In this document: positions 44,143 to 53,171 of the stretch, piece by piece
How the letters are laid out: the number at the start of each line of letters is the position of its first letter
How positions within the stretch are numbered: position 1 is the stretch's first letter
From: JAJDFU01 sp964641965
Lineage (GTDB): Bacteria > Bacteroidota > Bacteroidia > Chitinophagales > Saprospiraceae
Length of the DNA: 64,000 nucleotides
Assembly (NCBI GenBank): GCA_964641965.1
Contig: CAZXLD010000002.1
Location: 152,714-216,713, forward strand
Direction of reading: 5' to 3'
Program-made: the position numbers and the translations under genes
Notes under the pieces: model-generated
What the model saw: only the letters and a program-made list of their open reading frames with translations
Told to the model about the DNA's origin: nothing
Databases searched by the model: none

Positions 44143-45360
44143 ATGCGATCAATTGGACAGGAGCCCCCATTGCAGTTAAATGAAGCCCTACTACAAGAAG
44201 CGAAGCAACAAGTGCTGCAATTGTATCAGGAAGAGACAGCCAAACGACTAGTCTTTCATCACTATGCCTTTGCCATCGGGCTGGTAGAAGAAGTGGGATG
44301 GCTTCAAGAATGGGAAGCCCAGCGCGGAAGCGGCGAGGCAGACCTGCTTCCCTTACAATTGGCGGCCTTATTTTTGCCCACCGGTCGGTTGAATGATTAC
44401 GACAACTATCTGGAGCATAGTAGCCATTTCGCTACCCAATGGTTAGATGGAAAAGTCGCACCAGCAGTACGGGAAACAGTGGTTCGGCTGATTAATCAAA
44501 TTGGCCCCGGTCAATCGCCCACTCGATTAGAGGATCAGTTGCTGACGGATGCTTTAACGATTGCCACCTACCTAAAAAGACCTGAAAGTCAATCTCCATT
44601 GCTTCGGTTGGAACAAGAGTTAATGGGCAGCTTGACTTCAAAATCAGATTGGAATAAATGGTGGTATACGAAATTGCTGAACTTACCGCTGCATACCCAA
44701 GCTGCTCAGCTTCAATATGCCTCGGTTCGGTCAGAGTTGATCAAAGAGCAACAAAAAAAGCAAAATAAAAAGGAAGAAGACCTCCCAGGAACCGACTTGG
44801 ATTTAAGGCGACCATTTGACGGCCTGGAAAGCCGCCCTCCCAGGCGTGCGGCCCAGACCTATTTTAGAGTGAATTATAGAAATCATATTAATTTAAGTAG
44901 CATAGCCGATAATAAGGCCAATATTATGATCAGTGTCAACTCCATTCTGATTAGTATCCTCTTCACCTTTTTGACTTACGGAAATGTAACGCAGGTACGT
45001 CCGGTAATTCTATTTCCGGCAGTGATCTTTATTTTGACCGGGGCTGTCTCCTTGATCTTTGCTATATTCTCAGCTCGGCCCAAAGTGACAAAAGTACTCG
45101 AACAGCACGGCACTTTCGAAGAACGGCAACGGAACATCATGTTTTTCGGGAGTTTCGTTCATATGGACCTGGATCAATATGAAGAAGCCTTGGATTCCGT
45201 GCTTCACGATGGGCAACTCCTTTATGGTAACATGGCCCGCGATCTCTATTTTTTAGGGAAAGTATTGGATAAGAAATACCGTTACCTGGCACTATCGTAC
45301 AATATCTTTATGGCGGGTCTGGTAATCTCTATCATCAGTTTTTTAATGGTTTTGTTCTAA
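44143..45360 (+). CDS. Degenerate HD domain fused to Pycsar-type TM effector domain (DUF5706)
   Basis: A 405-residue protein. The C-terminal half (about 240-405) matches the DUF5706/Pycsar transmembrane effector family: YFRVNYRNHINLSSIADNKA, helices at about 262-279, 287-311 and 383-405, and DLYFLGKVLDKKYRYL before the last one. In Pycsar phage defence, such proteins respond to cyclic CMP/UMP and damage the membrane. The N-terminal half resembles the HD domain found in many Bacteroidota members, but the ligand sites are changed: VFHHYAF (37-43) keeps only one His, and the usual His-Asp is Leu78-Pro79. A charged linker (200-215) joins the halves. No cyclase is nearby. Confidence 0.88.
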   Translation: MRSIGQEPPLQLNEALLQEAKQQVLQLYQEETAKRLVFHHYAFAIGLVEEVGWLQEWEAQRGSGEADLLPLQLAALFLPTGRLNDYDNYLEHSSHFATQWLDGKVAPAVRETVVRLINQIGPGQSPTRLEDQLLTDALTIATYLKRPESQSPLLRLEQELMGSLTSKSDWNKWWYTKLLNLPLHTQAAQLQYASVRSELIKEQQKKQNKKEEDLPGTDLDLRRPFDGLESRPPRRAAQTYFRVNYRNHINLSSIADNKANIMISVNSILISILFTFLTYGNVTQVRPVILFPAVIFILTGAVSLIFAIFSARPKVTKVLEQHGTFEERQRNIMFFGSFVHMDLDQYEEALDSVLHDGQLLYGNMARDLYFLGKVLDKKYRYLALSYNIFMAGLVISIISFLMVLF

Positions 45361-45414
45361 TTCAAAAGCGTATTTATAATTTTCTTTAGACTCCTTTCCA
45401 TCTCCATTCCGTTT

Positions 45415-45422
45415 TAGATTTG
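45415..45422 (+). promoter_or_regulatory. -7 promoter box for the glucosaminidase gene
   Basis: TAGATTTG is an exact TAnnTTTG box. Transcription would start near 45429, which excludes the TTG at 45420 as the gene start and supports the ATG at 45462. I see no good -33 element. Confidence 0.45.
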
Positions 45423-45461
45423 TCAGCCAGTAACTCTACATTTTCAAAAACAGGACTTTTC

Positions 45462-46715
45462 ATGGGAGCAAAATTGATGGTCTTAGCCGCTGCGGGCTAT
45501 CTTTTTTGGACCTGGACACCGTTTAACCAGGATCAAAAGAACTATATAGATAAGTATAAAGGTTTGGCAATCATCGAGATGGAAAGGACTGGTGTGCCGG
45601 CAAGTATAAAGATGGCTCAAGCTCTATTGGAGTCAAATTCCGGAAAGAGCGACCTGGCCAGGCGGGGTAACAACCACTTTGGTATCAAATGTCATAATGG
45701 TTGGAATGGAGATGCAGTTTATAAGAAGGATGATGATTTTGAGAATGGGAAGCTTGTGGAGTCCTGCTTTCGTTCGTATCCTTCAGTAGAAGGTTCTTAT
45801 CGGGATCATTCCAATTTTCTGCGCAACGGACGGCGGTATCAATTTTTATTCGAATTAGAACCCACTAATTACGAAGGTTGGGCAAAGGGGTTGAAGAAAG
45901 CAGGGTATGCAACTAGCCAATACTATCACAAAACGCTGATTAGCCTGATTGAGCGGTACCGTTTGTACGAATTGGATCAACAAACCTCAGAGGAAGTTCC
46001 GGTGGACCTGGATCCAATTGTGGAATCCCCCAATCCTATTACTCCAGCAGGAAAGTTTCTGACGATTAACGATGTAAAATATGTGCTAGCAGGCGAGGGC
46101 GAAACACTGGAGTCCGTTGCCGATCGGGTAAAATATTCCTCCAAACGACTGCTTCGTTATAATGAGGGTATCCCGAAAGCAAACTTTAACCTGGACGGAG
46201 GGGATGTTGTCTTCATTCAGCCTAAACGCAGAAATTGGAGGGGCCGGCAAAAATACCACACGGTGACCGGAGACGAGACAATGTATGACATCTCCCAACG
46301 GTACGGAATTCATCTGGCCCGCTTGTACAAACGCAATAAACTGGTGCGAGGAGAAGAGCCCCAAGAGGGGGCTCAGATCAAAATTCGAGGTAGTTCGGTT
46401 AAGGAGCCACCTCAACTCCGGGAAAAGCCAGTAGTAATACCTGAAGAAGACTTTTTCCTGGACGAAGAAGTTTTTCCTTATCCAGATGAAGACGACCCAA
46501 TCAGTAATTCTCCCGGCACCCGTGAGTCATCAGACCCTGTGTTGGAGCCTCCAATTGAAGTAACCTTGCCAGAACCTGTATATCACGTGGTACAGTCCGG
46601 TGAAACCCTTTGGAGTATTAGCCAAAAATATGGAGTTAAGGTGGAAGTGATCAAAGAGTTTAACGCACTGAGCGACGATGACTTGTACCAGGGGATGCGG
46701 TTAAGAATCAAATAA
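45462..46715 (+). CDS. Glucosaminidase (GH73) with LysM repeats
   Basis: A 417-residue peptidoglycan hydrolase anchored by one N-terminal helix (KLMVLAAAGYLFWTW). The GH73/FlgJ-like domain covers roughly residues 25-180, with the catalytic Glu in ALLESNSGKSDLA and the segments GNNHFGIKCHNGW and FRSYPSVEGSYRDH. Three LysM-like repeats follow: LAGEGETLESVADRVKYSSK, HTVTGDETMYDISQRYGI and HVVQSGETLWSISQKYGVK. Such proteins remodel the cell wall during growth or division. It sits alone between the DUF5706 gene and lptB. Confidence 0.92.
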   Translation: MGAKLMVLAAAGYLFWTWTPFNQDQKNYIDKYKGLAIIEMERTGVPASIKMAQALLESNSGKSDLARRGNNHFGIKCHNGWNGDAVYKKDDDFENGKLVESCFRSYPSVEGSYRDHSNFLRNGRRYQFLFELEPTNYEGWAKGLKKAGYATSQYYHKTLISLIERYRLYELDQQTSEEVPVDLDPIVESPNPITPAGKFLTINDVKYVLAGEGETLESVADRVKYSSKRLLRYNEGIPKANFNLDGGDVVFIQPKRRNWRGRQKYHTVTGDETMYDISQRYGIHLARLYKRNKLVRGEEPQEGAQIKIRGSSVKEPPQLREKPVVIPEEDFFLDEEVFPYPDEDDPISNSPGTRESSDPVLEPPIEVTLPEPVYHVVQSGETLWSISQKYGVKVEVIKEFNALSDDDLYQGMRLRIK

Positions 46716-46736
46716 GGCCTAAGTCTCCGAATGTCT

Positions 46737-46744
46737 TAATTTTG
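46737..46744 (+). promoter_or_regulatory. -7 promoter box for lptB
   Basis: TAATTTTG is an exact TAnnTTTG box followed by C, 25 bp ahead of the lptB ATG. No clear -33 element precedes it. Confidence 0.45.
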
Positions 46745-46769
46745 CGGATGAATTTCAATTCGACATGCG

Positions 46770-47513
46770 ATGGTTTTGAGCAGTGAAGGTTTGGTAAAGA
46801 AATATGGTCGTCGCACAGTGGTAAAAGGCGTCTCGATCGAGGTCAATCAAGGAGAGATCGTAGGTCTGCTCGGGCCAAATGGGGCAGGTAAAACGACCAC
46901 CTTTTATATGGTTGTGGGCTTCATTAAGCCTTTCGAGGGGAAAGTATTCCTGGATCGTTCGGAGATCACGGATTTGCCCATGTACAAAAGGGCACAGAAC
47001 GGAATTGGTTATCTGCCTCAGGAACCTTCCATTTTCCGGAAAATGAGTGTGGAGGATAATATAAAGGCGGTCCTTGAAATGACACCATTGAATAAAAGCG
47101 AGCAGGAGGTAAAACTGGAGTCTTTGATCCAGGAGTTTGGATTGGAAAAGGTCCGGAAGAGCAGGGGAGACACCTTGTCAGGGGGGGAAAGACGAAGAAC
47201 GGAAATCGCAAGAGCCTTGGCGACAGACCCCAGCTTTATCCTGTTGGACGAACCTTTTGCAGGTATTGACCCTATTGCAGTAGAGGATATTCAATATATC
47301 GTAGCCAAACTGAAAACCAAAAATATTGGAATTCTTATAACGGATCACAATGTCCAGGAGACCTTGTCCATCACCGATCGTGCTTATCTGATGTTCGAAG
47401 GTCGGATCTTGAAAGCTGGTACGGCGGAAGAATTGGCTGCGGATGAAATGGTAAGGAAGGTGTACTTAGGGAAGAATTTTGAATTGAGAAGGAAAGTAAT
47501 TGACCTGGATTGA
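46770..47513 (+). CDS. lptB: LPS export ABC transporter ATP-binding protein LptB
   Basis: ABC ATPase of 247 residues that powers lipopolysaccharide extraction with LptF/LptG. Walker A is GLLGPNGAGKTTT, the Q-loop area is YLPQEPSIFRKMSVEDN, the signature is LSGGERRRTEIARAL and Walker B is FILLDEPFAGIDPIA, followed by ITDHNVQETLSI with the switch His. The LSGGERRR form is specific to LptB-type ATPases. The TGA stop overlaps the next gene's ATG. The permease genes are not in the window. Confidence 0.95.
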   Translation: MVLSSEGLVKKYGRRTVVKGVSIEVNQGEIVGLLGPNGAGKTTTFYMVVGFIKPFEGKVFLDRSEITDLPMYKRAQNGIGYLPQEPSIFRKMSVEDNIKAVLEMTPLNKSEQEVKLESLIQEFGLEKVRKSRGDTLSGGERRRTEIARALATDPSFILLDEPFAGIDPIAVEDIQYIVAKLKTKNIGILITDHNVQETLSITDRAYLMFEGRILKAGTAEELAADEMVRKVYLGKNFELRRKVIDLD

Positions 47514-47794
47514 TGCGTACGGTACGAATTTGGATGGTCGGCTTGGCTTTTCTGCAGATGTTTTTTGGATGTGCAGAAGACCCACCCCCTCGCTTGACCG
47601 GGGTTCATTTACAACAAGTGGATACACTTTACCGTCAGGGCATCGATTCCATTCGATTGGTTTTGGATTCAGTATGTGCCGAGAAGCAGGAAGCCCGACT
47701 GGCTGAACTAGTGGATTCACTTGTTGAGGTGCGAAGGTCGGAAGAAAGGAAAATGCGGGAGCGATTATTGTCCACGTCAAAAGAAGATGAATAA
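47513..47794 (+). CDS. Small lipoprotein overlapping lptB
   Basis: A 93-residue protein starting with ATG at 47513, which overlaps the lptB stop (TGATG). The signal peptide ends in LQMFFGC, a lipobox, so Cys is lipidated. The remainder is a charged helix (DTLYRQGIDSIRLVLD, EARLAELVDSLVEVRRSEER). The start overlap implies translational coupling with lptB. I recognise no family. A role near the outer-membrane/LPS export system is a guess from position. Confidence 0.7.
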   Translation: MRTVRIWMVGLAFLQMFFGCAEDPPPRLTGVHLQQVDTLYRQGIDSIRLVLDSVCAEKQEARLAELVDSLVEVRRSEERKMRERLLSTSKEDE

Positions 47795-48128
47795 GATACG
47801 GATCGCAATTCTGGCGGGGGTTTGGCTCACTACTCTATCCTGTTCGCAAAAAGAACCGGATAAGGATGAGTTTGATCGATTAATCGAGGAGGAGGTCGAT
47901 AGGCGATTAAGCAGGTGGTCCACTATCAAGATGCGGAGGTGTGAAGAGGATTTATTAGTCGAGGCCAATTTATTAGCGGATTCTATTATTTTAGAAGAAG
48001 CACGCTTGGCAGCAACGAAGAAAGACAAACCGGCAAAACCAATTAAACCAGAACGACCGACACCTATTTCAATTCAGGATACTATACCTTTGGCTCCCAT
48101 CTTTGAGCGAGATTCCAATAGCAATTAA
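47787..48128 (+). CDS. Small lipoprotein
   Basis: A 113-residue protein starting with ATG at 47787, eight bases before the preceding gene's end. The lipobox is LTTLSC, so Cys is lipidated. The body is very charged (KEPDKDEFDRLIEEEVDRRL, then DLLVEANLLADSIILEEARL) with a Pro/Lys-rich tail ending in PIFERDSNSN. It resembles its upstream neighbour in layout though not clearly in sequence. Function unknown. Confidence 0.65.
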   Translation: MNKIRIAILAGVWLTTLSCSQKEPDKDEFDRLIEEEVDRRLSRWSTIKMRRCEEDLLVEANLLADSIILEEARLAATKKDKPAKPIKPERPTPISIQDTIPLAPIFERDSNSN

Positions 48129-48233
48129 TTGTTACCATCCAGGTAGGGATTGCGATGCAGTGTTGGAGCGGAATCCGGTAGGGTTAATGGGGAGTTGGAA
48201 GGTTGAAAATGGAAAACCAGGAAAAATACGAGC

Positions 48234-49229
48234 ATGCAGTCTATTGACATTGAAGCAATTAATCAACAAATCTATTTGGATAGCACTTTTGTTGATGCTT
48301 TGCAAGAAGAAACTAAACAGGTAATTGTTGGGCAAGAGGCAATGCTTAACCGCCTTCTGATCGGCTTATTGACCAGAGGGCATGTGCTTTTAGAAGGCTT
48401 GCCTGGTTTGGCAAAAACTTTAGCTATAAAAACCTTATCTCAGGCGATCCATGCCAATTTTAATCGAATTCAATTCACTCCGGATTTATTGCCTGCAGAT
48501 ATTTTGGGCACCATGATCTATAATCCCGGGATTAATGACTTTACGGTTCGGAAAGGACCTATCTTTTCCAATTTTGTATTGGCTGATGAAATCAATCGAG
48601 CACCTGCCAAAGTGCAAAGTGCCTTGCTTGAAGCCATGCAGGAACGCCAGGTTACCATTGGGACCGAGACCTTTCACCTAAAAGAACCCTTTTTGGTTTT
48701 AGCCACCCAAAACCCGATCGAGCAGGAAGGAACCTACCCTTTGCCGGAGGCCCAGGTGGATCGATTTATGCTAAAAGTAAAGATCGACTACCCCTCACGA
48801 GAGGAAGAATTGGAGATCATGCAACGCAATTTGAGCGGAGAGGTGAATCGAAAGGTGAATGCAGTGGTAGAGCCCAAAGTAATTCTTAAGGCCAGAGAGT
48901 CAGTGAACAAGGTCTACATAGACGAAAAAGTTCAGCGCTATATTCTGGATCTGGTATTCGCAACCCGAGAGCCTGAGACGTTCCACCTAGGAGGTTTGAA
49001 GCCGCTTATTGAGTATGGAGCTTCACCCAGAGCCAGCATCAATTTAGCTTTAGCCGCCAAGGCTTTCGCTTTCTTGCAACGAAGAGGCTATGTGGTCCCA
49101 GACGATATTCGTCAACTGGCAGGCGATGTGCTTCGACATCGTATTGGACTTACTTATGAAGCCGAGGCTGAGAACATTACCCAGGAAGTAATCATCCAGC
49201 GTCTGTTGGATACTGTTCAAGTGCCCTGA
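48234..49229 (+). CDS. MoxR-family AAA+ ATPase
   Basis: A 331-residue AAA+ ATPase. Walker A is LEGLPGLAKTLAIK, Walker B and sensor region VLADEINRAPAKVQSALLEA, and sensor-type segment TQNPIEQEGTYPLPEAQVDR, all as in MoxR. The lid domain closes with RASINLALAAKAFAFLQRRG. MoxR ATPases are chaperone-like and act with DUF58/VWA proteins. It begins the Bat operon, 32 bp before the DUF58 gene. Start ATG at 48234. Confidence 0.95.
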   Translation: MQSIDIEAINQQIYLDSTFVDALQEETKQVIVGQEAMLNRLLIGLLTRGHVLLEGLPGLAKTLAIKTLSQAIHANFNRIQFTPDLLPADILGTMIYNPGINDFTVRKGPIFSNFVLADEINRAPAKVQSALLEAMQERQVTIGTETFHLKEPFLVLATQNPIEQEGTYPLPEAQVDRFMLKVKIDYPSREEELEIMQRNLSGEVNRKVNAVVEPKVILKARESVNKVYIDEKVQRYILDLVFATREPETFHLGGLKPLIEYGASPRASINLALAAKAFAFLQRRGYVVPDDIRQLAGDVLRHRIGLTYEAEAENITQEVIIQRLLDTVQVP

Positions 49230-49261
49230 GCCTAGCATGGCTTCTTTCGTGCCGACACATT

Positions 49262-50131
49262 ATGGAAACAAGTGAATTGTTAAAACGGGTCCGCAAGATT
49301 GAGATCAAGACCAAGGGCTTGAGTCAGCATCTTTTTTCAGGAGAGTACCACAGCGCTTTCAAGGGTAGAGGCATGTCCTTCAGTGAAGTGAGAGCCTACC
49401 ATTACGGAGATGATATTCGGCATATCGATTGGAATGTCACCGCCCGAACCGGCGAGCCGCACATCAAAGTATTTGAAGAGGAACGCGAGCTAACGGTTAT
49501 GTTACTGGTCGACATGAGTCGGTCAGCTTATTTCGGTACCGTCAACCAGTTTAAGAGTAGCCTTTCGATTGAAATCAGCGCCCTACTGGCTTTTTCTGCC
49601 ATCAACAATAATGATAAAGTGGGCTTGATTCTTTTTACCGATCAGGTAGAATTATTCATTCCACCGAAAAAAGGGAGAAGTCATATCCTGCGTATCATTC
49701 GGGAATTGATAGATTTTGAGCCCAGTGGGAGCGGGACTTTACTGGGAGAGGCTTTGACTTATTTTCAGCAAGTCATTAAAAAGCGGAGTATCTGTTTTTT
49801 AATTTCTGATTTTCTGGCCGATGATTATGCAAATGCGCTCCGGATTGTAGGTCGAAAACACGATCTAATAGGAGTCCGATTGTTGGATCCAAGGGATACT
49901 CAATTGCCAAATGTCGGATTGCTTCAAGTACAGGAAGCGGAAAGTGGCAAATTTGCACTTTTGGATACGAGTTCTAGAAAGGCACGAGATTCCTATGCCC
50001 AGTGGTTTCGCCAACGCGATGAACAGTTTCTCTCCCTTTTCCGCAAGACCGGCGTTGATCAGGTCACGATCCGTACGGATCAGTCCTATGTCACTCAATT
50101 GCTACATTTTTTCCAAAGAAGATCGGCATGA
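49262..50131 (+). CDS. DUF58 domain protein
   Basis: A 289-residue cytoplasmic DUF58 protein. The family core RAYHYGDDIRHIDWNVTART is followed by a VWA-like fold with MIDAS motif VDMSRSAYFG (DxSxS). It forms the usual pair with MoxR. The TGA stop overlaps the ATG of the next gene by four bases (ATGA), so translation is coupled. Confidence 0.94.
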   Translation: METSELLKRVRKIEIKTKGLSQHLFSGEYHSAFKGRGMSFSEVRAYHYGDDIRHIDWNVTARTGEPHIKVFEEERELTVMLLVDMSRSAYFGTVNQFKSSLSIEISALLAFSAINNNDKVGLILFTDQVELFIPPKKGRSHILRIIRELIDFEPSGSGTLLGEALTYFQQVIKKRSICFLISDFLADDYANALRIVGRKHDLIGVRLLDPRDTQLPNVGLLQVQEAESGKFALLDTSSRKARDSYAQWFRQRDEQFLSLFRKTGVDQVTIRTDQSYVTQLLHFFQRRSA

Positions 50132-51072
50132 GGCATAGTGTATTTTTCTTCTGCTTTCTGGGAGTCGTATTGGCAGTTCAGGCCCAAGTGACCATACATA
50201 CCCAGCTAGATACGGCCCAACTTTTAATAGGCGATCATATTCCCTTGGAAGTAACCGTAACCCACGATCCCGACATTGCAATTAACCAGGTAATTCTTTC
50301 GGTGGAAGATTCTCTAGGGGTTGAAGTACTGGAGGAAAGTGCCTTACTGCGTGTACACGATAGCTTGGTTCAGAAGCGATTTCTGCTTACAGCTTTTGAT
50401 TCCGGCTATTATCGTTTACCCCCCTTGCAAGTGTTATTCGAACAAGAAGGTGTCAGCCGGGTCATTGAGGGGGCCTCTATTTCATTTGCAGTGGCTACTT
50501 TGCCCGTGCCTCCTGATTCTGCTGTCCTACAGCCTATAAAACCCATCCTTTCAGAGCCGATTACCACAGAAGATTTACTTCCTTTTCTAATAGGCATTCT
50601 GCTTTTAGGCGCTATGGGCTTGGTAGGATGGTGGATTATAAAAGGAAAGAAGAAAGAAAAACAGATAGAAGAAGTACCGATTGTTCAGGTACCTGCTCAT
50701 GAATTGGCACTCCAAAAACTTCGAGGATTGCAAGCTGAAAAAGCTTGGGAGGAGATGACCGTTAAAGCTTATTATGTAGAGGTGACGCATGTACTTCGGT
50801 CTTATTTGGAAAATCAATTTGGAGTAGATGCACTGGAGCTTACTACTTCGGAATTGCGTGCCAGGTTAAGCAGATCAAACTCGGAATTGAAGGAAGAATT
50901 AAAACCCCAACTTTTTCAACTGCTTCAACAAGCAGATCTGGTTAAATTTGCTAAAGCCGCACCGGAGCTTTCATCTCGAAAGACTTTTATAGAAGCAGCT
51001 ATTGCCTGGGTATCAGAAACAGCAATCGAAAACGTCCAGGTTGAAACGGAGGAAAATCAGGTGGAGTCATGA
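50128..51072 (+). CDS. BatD-like/DUF4381-type protein with Ig-like domain and one TM helix
   Basis: A 314-residue protein with a signal peptide (MRHSVFFFCFLGVVLAVQAQ), an extracytoplasmic beta-rich Ig-like domain (residues about 20-135), one membrane helix (LLPFLIGILLLGAMGLVGWW) and a cytoplasmic helical tail. The tail contains VTHVLRSYLENQFGVDALEL, typical of the DUF4381-like component of the MoxR/VWA operons. It overlaps the DUF58 stop and the batA start by four bases each, so the three form one tightly coupled unit. Confidence 0.82.
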   Translation: MRHSVFFFCFLGVVLAVQAQVTIHTQLDTAQLLIGDHIPLEVTVTHDPDIAINQVILSVEDSLGVEVLEESALLRVHDSLVQKRFLLTAFDSGYYRLPPLQVLFEQEGVSRVIEGASISFAVATLPVPPDSAVLQPIKPILSEPITTEDLLPFLIGILLLGAMGLVGWWIIKGKKKEKQIEEVPIVQVPAHELALQKLRGLQAEKAWEEMTVKAYYVEVTHVLRSYLENQFGVDALELTTSELRARLSRSNSELKEELKPQLFQLLQQADLVKFAKAAPELSSRKTFIEAAIAWVSETAIENVQVETEENQVES

Positions 51073-52073
51073 TGATGGATTGGACCAATATCACGTTTAG
51101 CCAACCAGGGTTTTTCGCCTTATTGGGTTTACTCCCAGCGCTATGGTTTTATTGGTATCGGCGCAGACGGGCGCGTTTTGCCAGGGTTCGCCTCCCTTTC
51201 CTGCCAAATCAGACCCTGCGGGCTGGGTTTCGAAAGCAATTATTTCCTTTACTCTATCTACTGCGTTCCCTTATACTTTTGTTGTTAATATTGGCTTTGG
51301 CACGGCCACAAACCATTCTGAAGGAGGAAGAGATCAAAGCTGAGGGAATTGATATTGTGTTGGTTATGGACCTGTCCAGCAGCATGCTGAGTAAGGATTT
51401 TGAACCCAGCCGACTTGAAGTGAGTAAATCGGTTGCGCAAGAATTTGTCAGTAAGCGGCCTTATGACCGGTTGGGACTTGTTGTATTTGCAGGAGAAGCC
51501 TTTACGCAATGCCCCTTAACCACTGACCACCAAATCCTTCAAAACTTGTTGGCCCAATTGCAATGTGGTCTGTTAAAGGATGCTACTGCGATCGGGATGG
51601 GTTTGGCAACCGCAGTCAATCGTTTGAAGGATAGCCCTTCCGACAGTAAAGTTGTGGTATTGTTGACGGACGGGGTCAATAATGCTGGGTATATTCAGCC
51701 CTTGACTGCGGCAGAGATCGCCAAGGAATTTGGAGTGCGTGTTTACACGATCGGTATTGGAAGCATGGGGCGGGCTGCTTCACCTGTTTCCCGGATCAAT
51801 GATGAATATATTTTTGACCTGATTCCAGTGCGAATTGACACGGAGCTGCTCAAGCAGATAGCAAACGAAACAGGCGGTAAATATTACCGGTCGACCAATT
51901 CAGAAAGCCTGCTTCAGATCTACGATGAGATTGATGCATTGGAAAAAACAGAAGTAGAGGTTACGACCATTGAAAGGTACAGCGAAGAATTCCACCTATT
52001 GGCATTCCTGGCCTTATTGCTGTTGGTTGCCGAAATTAGCTTGAGGTACACTGTTTTTCGAACCCTTCCTTAA
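51069..52073 (+). CDS. batA: BatA, VWA-domain aerotolerance protein
   Basis: A 334-residue membrane protein with an N-terminal helix pair (FALLGLLPALWFYWY, LLRSLILLLLILALARPQ), a VWA domain and a C-terminal helix (LLAFLALLLLVAEISLRY). The MIDAS motif is VLVMDLSSSMLS and the second site TDGVNNAGYI. Known BatA is needed for oxygen tolerance in Bacteroides fragilis. It precedes batB by 37 bp and is of the same length, so the two look like ancient duplicates. Confidence 0.92.
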   Translation: MMMDWTNITFSQPGFFALLGLLPALWFYWYRRRRARFARVRLPFLPNQTLRAGFRKQLFPLLYLLRSLILLLLILALARPQTILKEEEIKAEGIDIVLVMDLSSSMLSKDFEPSRLEVSKSVAQEFVSKRPYDRLGLVVFAGEAFTQCPLTTDHQILQNLLAQLQCGLLKDATAIGMGLATAVNRLKDSPSDSKVVVLLTDGVNNAGYIQPLTAAEIAKEFGVRVYTIGIGSMGRAASPVSRINDEYIFDLIPVRIDTELLKQIANETGGKYYRSTNSESLLQIYDEIDALEKTEVEVTTIERYSEEFHLLAFLALLLLVAEISLRYTVFRTLP

Positions 52074-52110
52074 CTGTCAAGGGATCGAGGCTACCAAAAC
52101 GAGGAATGAT

Positions 52111-53115
52111 ATGTTTCGATTTGAGCACCCGGACTATTTATATTTTTTGGCCTTGGTGCCCTTCCTTACAGGAGTTTACTTTTTAGGCGTTTGGTTGTCG
52201 GGTAGGGCAAGTAGCCGATTTGGAGATACAGAGTTGATTCGGCAATTGGTCCCTGATTATTCCCGAGGGAAACAGAGATTAAAATTGATTCTTTACCTGA
52301 TTGCACTCACTTTGCTCATATTGGCCTGGGCCAATCCCCAATTAGGTGTTGAACAACAGCCTTCCAAGAGGGAGGCTGCAGATGTCTATATCGCTTTGGA
52401 CGTATCCAGGAGTATGTTGGCTGAGGATATTTCCCCTAACCGATTGGGCAGGGCGAAACGAGTGGCCAGGGACTTGGTGAAAGCCATACGTACAGAACGG
52501 ATTTCCACTATTTTATTTGCCGGCTATGCATTCATTCAAACACCCTTAACTACCGACTTTGCACAGGTGGACCTTCTACTGCGCAGTGCCCGACCGGAAT
52601 TAATTGATTTCCAGGGGACAGCCATTGATGAGGCGATCGATCTTGCGTTACAAATGGCACCTGACAATAAAAAAGGGAACAGTGCCCTGATCATTTTTAC
52701 AGATGGAGAGGCTCATGAAGAGGGTTGGGAGGTACAAGCTAGGGAGGCTCGTGAAAAGGGGTTTGCTATTTACACGGTGGGTGTGGGAAGTTCCCAAGGA
52801 GGGCCAATCCCGATCGAAGAGGGGGGGCGTAGAACTTATTTGCTAGATGACAATGGAAATATCGTACAATCCAGGATTAATGCTGATGTCCTGCAACAAT
52901 TGGCCATCGAGGGTGGTGGAGTTTACTTTCCTGCGGACCTCGGCACAGCAAAAATCATCCGAGGATTATCGGAGGAATTAGACAAATTAGAAAAGCAAGA
53001 GTTTGACCAGCCTATTTATGGAGAATACAGAAGCTATTTCCAGTATTTAATCGCTTTAACGCTTTTGCTGCTGATTGCAGAAACGCTTCTATCCAACAGG
53101 CGGAAAACGTTGTAA
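52111..53115 (+). CDS. batB: BatB, VWA-domain aerotolerance protein
   Basis: A 334-residue VWA protein with N-terminal helices (FLALVPFLTGVYFLGVW, LILYLIALTLLILAWANP), MIDAS motif ALDVSRSMLAEDI and FTDGEAHEEGW, and a C-terminal membrane helix (YFQYLIALTLLLLIAETLL). It partners BatA on the cytoplasmic membrane with the VWA domain in the periplasm, according to the usual model. It is followed by batC after 56 bp (53172 start). Confidence 0.92.
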   Translation: MFRFEHPDYLYFLALVPFLTGVYFLGVWLSGRASSRFGDTELIRQLVPDYSRGKQRLKLILYLIALTLLILAWANPQLGVEQQPSKREAADVYIALDVSRSMLAEDISPNRLGRAKRVARDLVKAIRTERISTILFAGYAFIQTPLTTDFAQVDLLLRSARPELIDFQGTAIDEAIDLALQMAPDNKKGNSALIIFTDGEAHEEGWEVQAREAREKGFAIYTVGVGSSQGGPIPIEEGGRRTYLLDDNGNIVQSRINADVLQQLAIEGGGVYFPADLGTAKIIRGLSEELDKLEKQEFDQPIYGEYRSYFQYLIALTLLLLIAETLLSNRRKTL

Positions 53116-53171
53116 TGAACAAATAACAAATGGTCTTTTACCCAAAAATGCCTTTAAAAAAGAACGAGCCT

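Noticed and set aside
44123..44179. An 18-codon frame (MDKNQRL) before the DUF5706 gene
   Set aside because: It is in another frame, overlaps the real start, and shows no features of a leader peptide.
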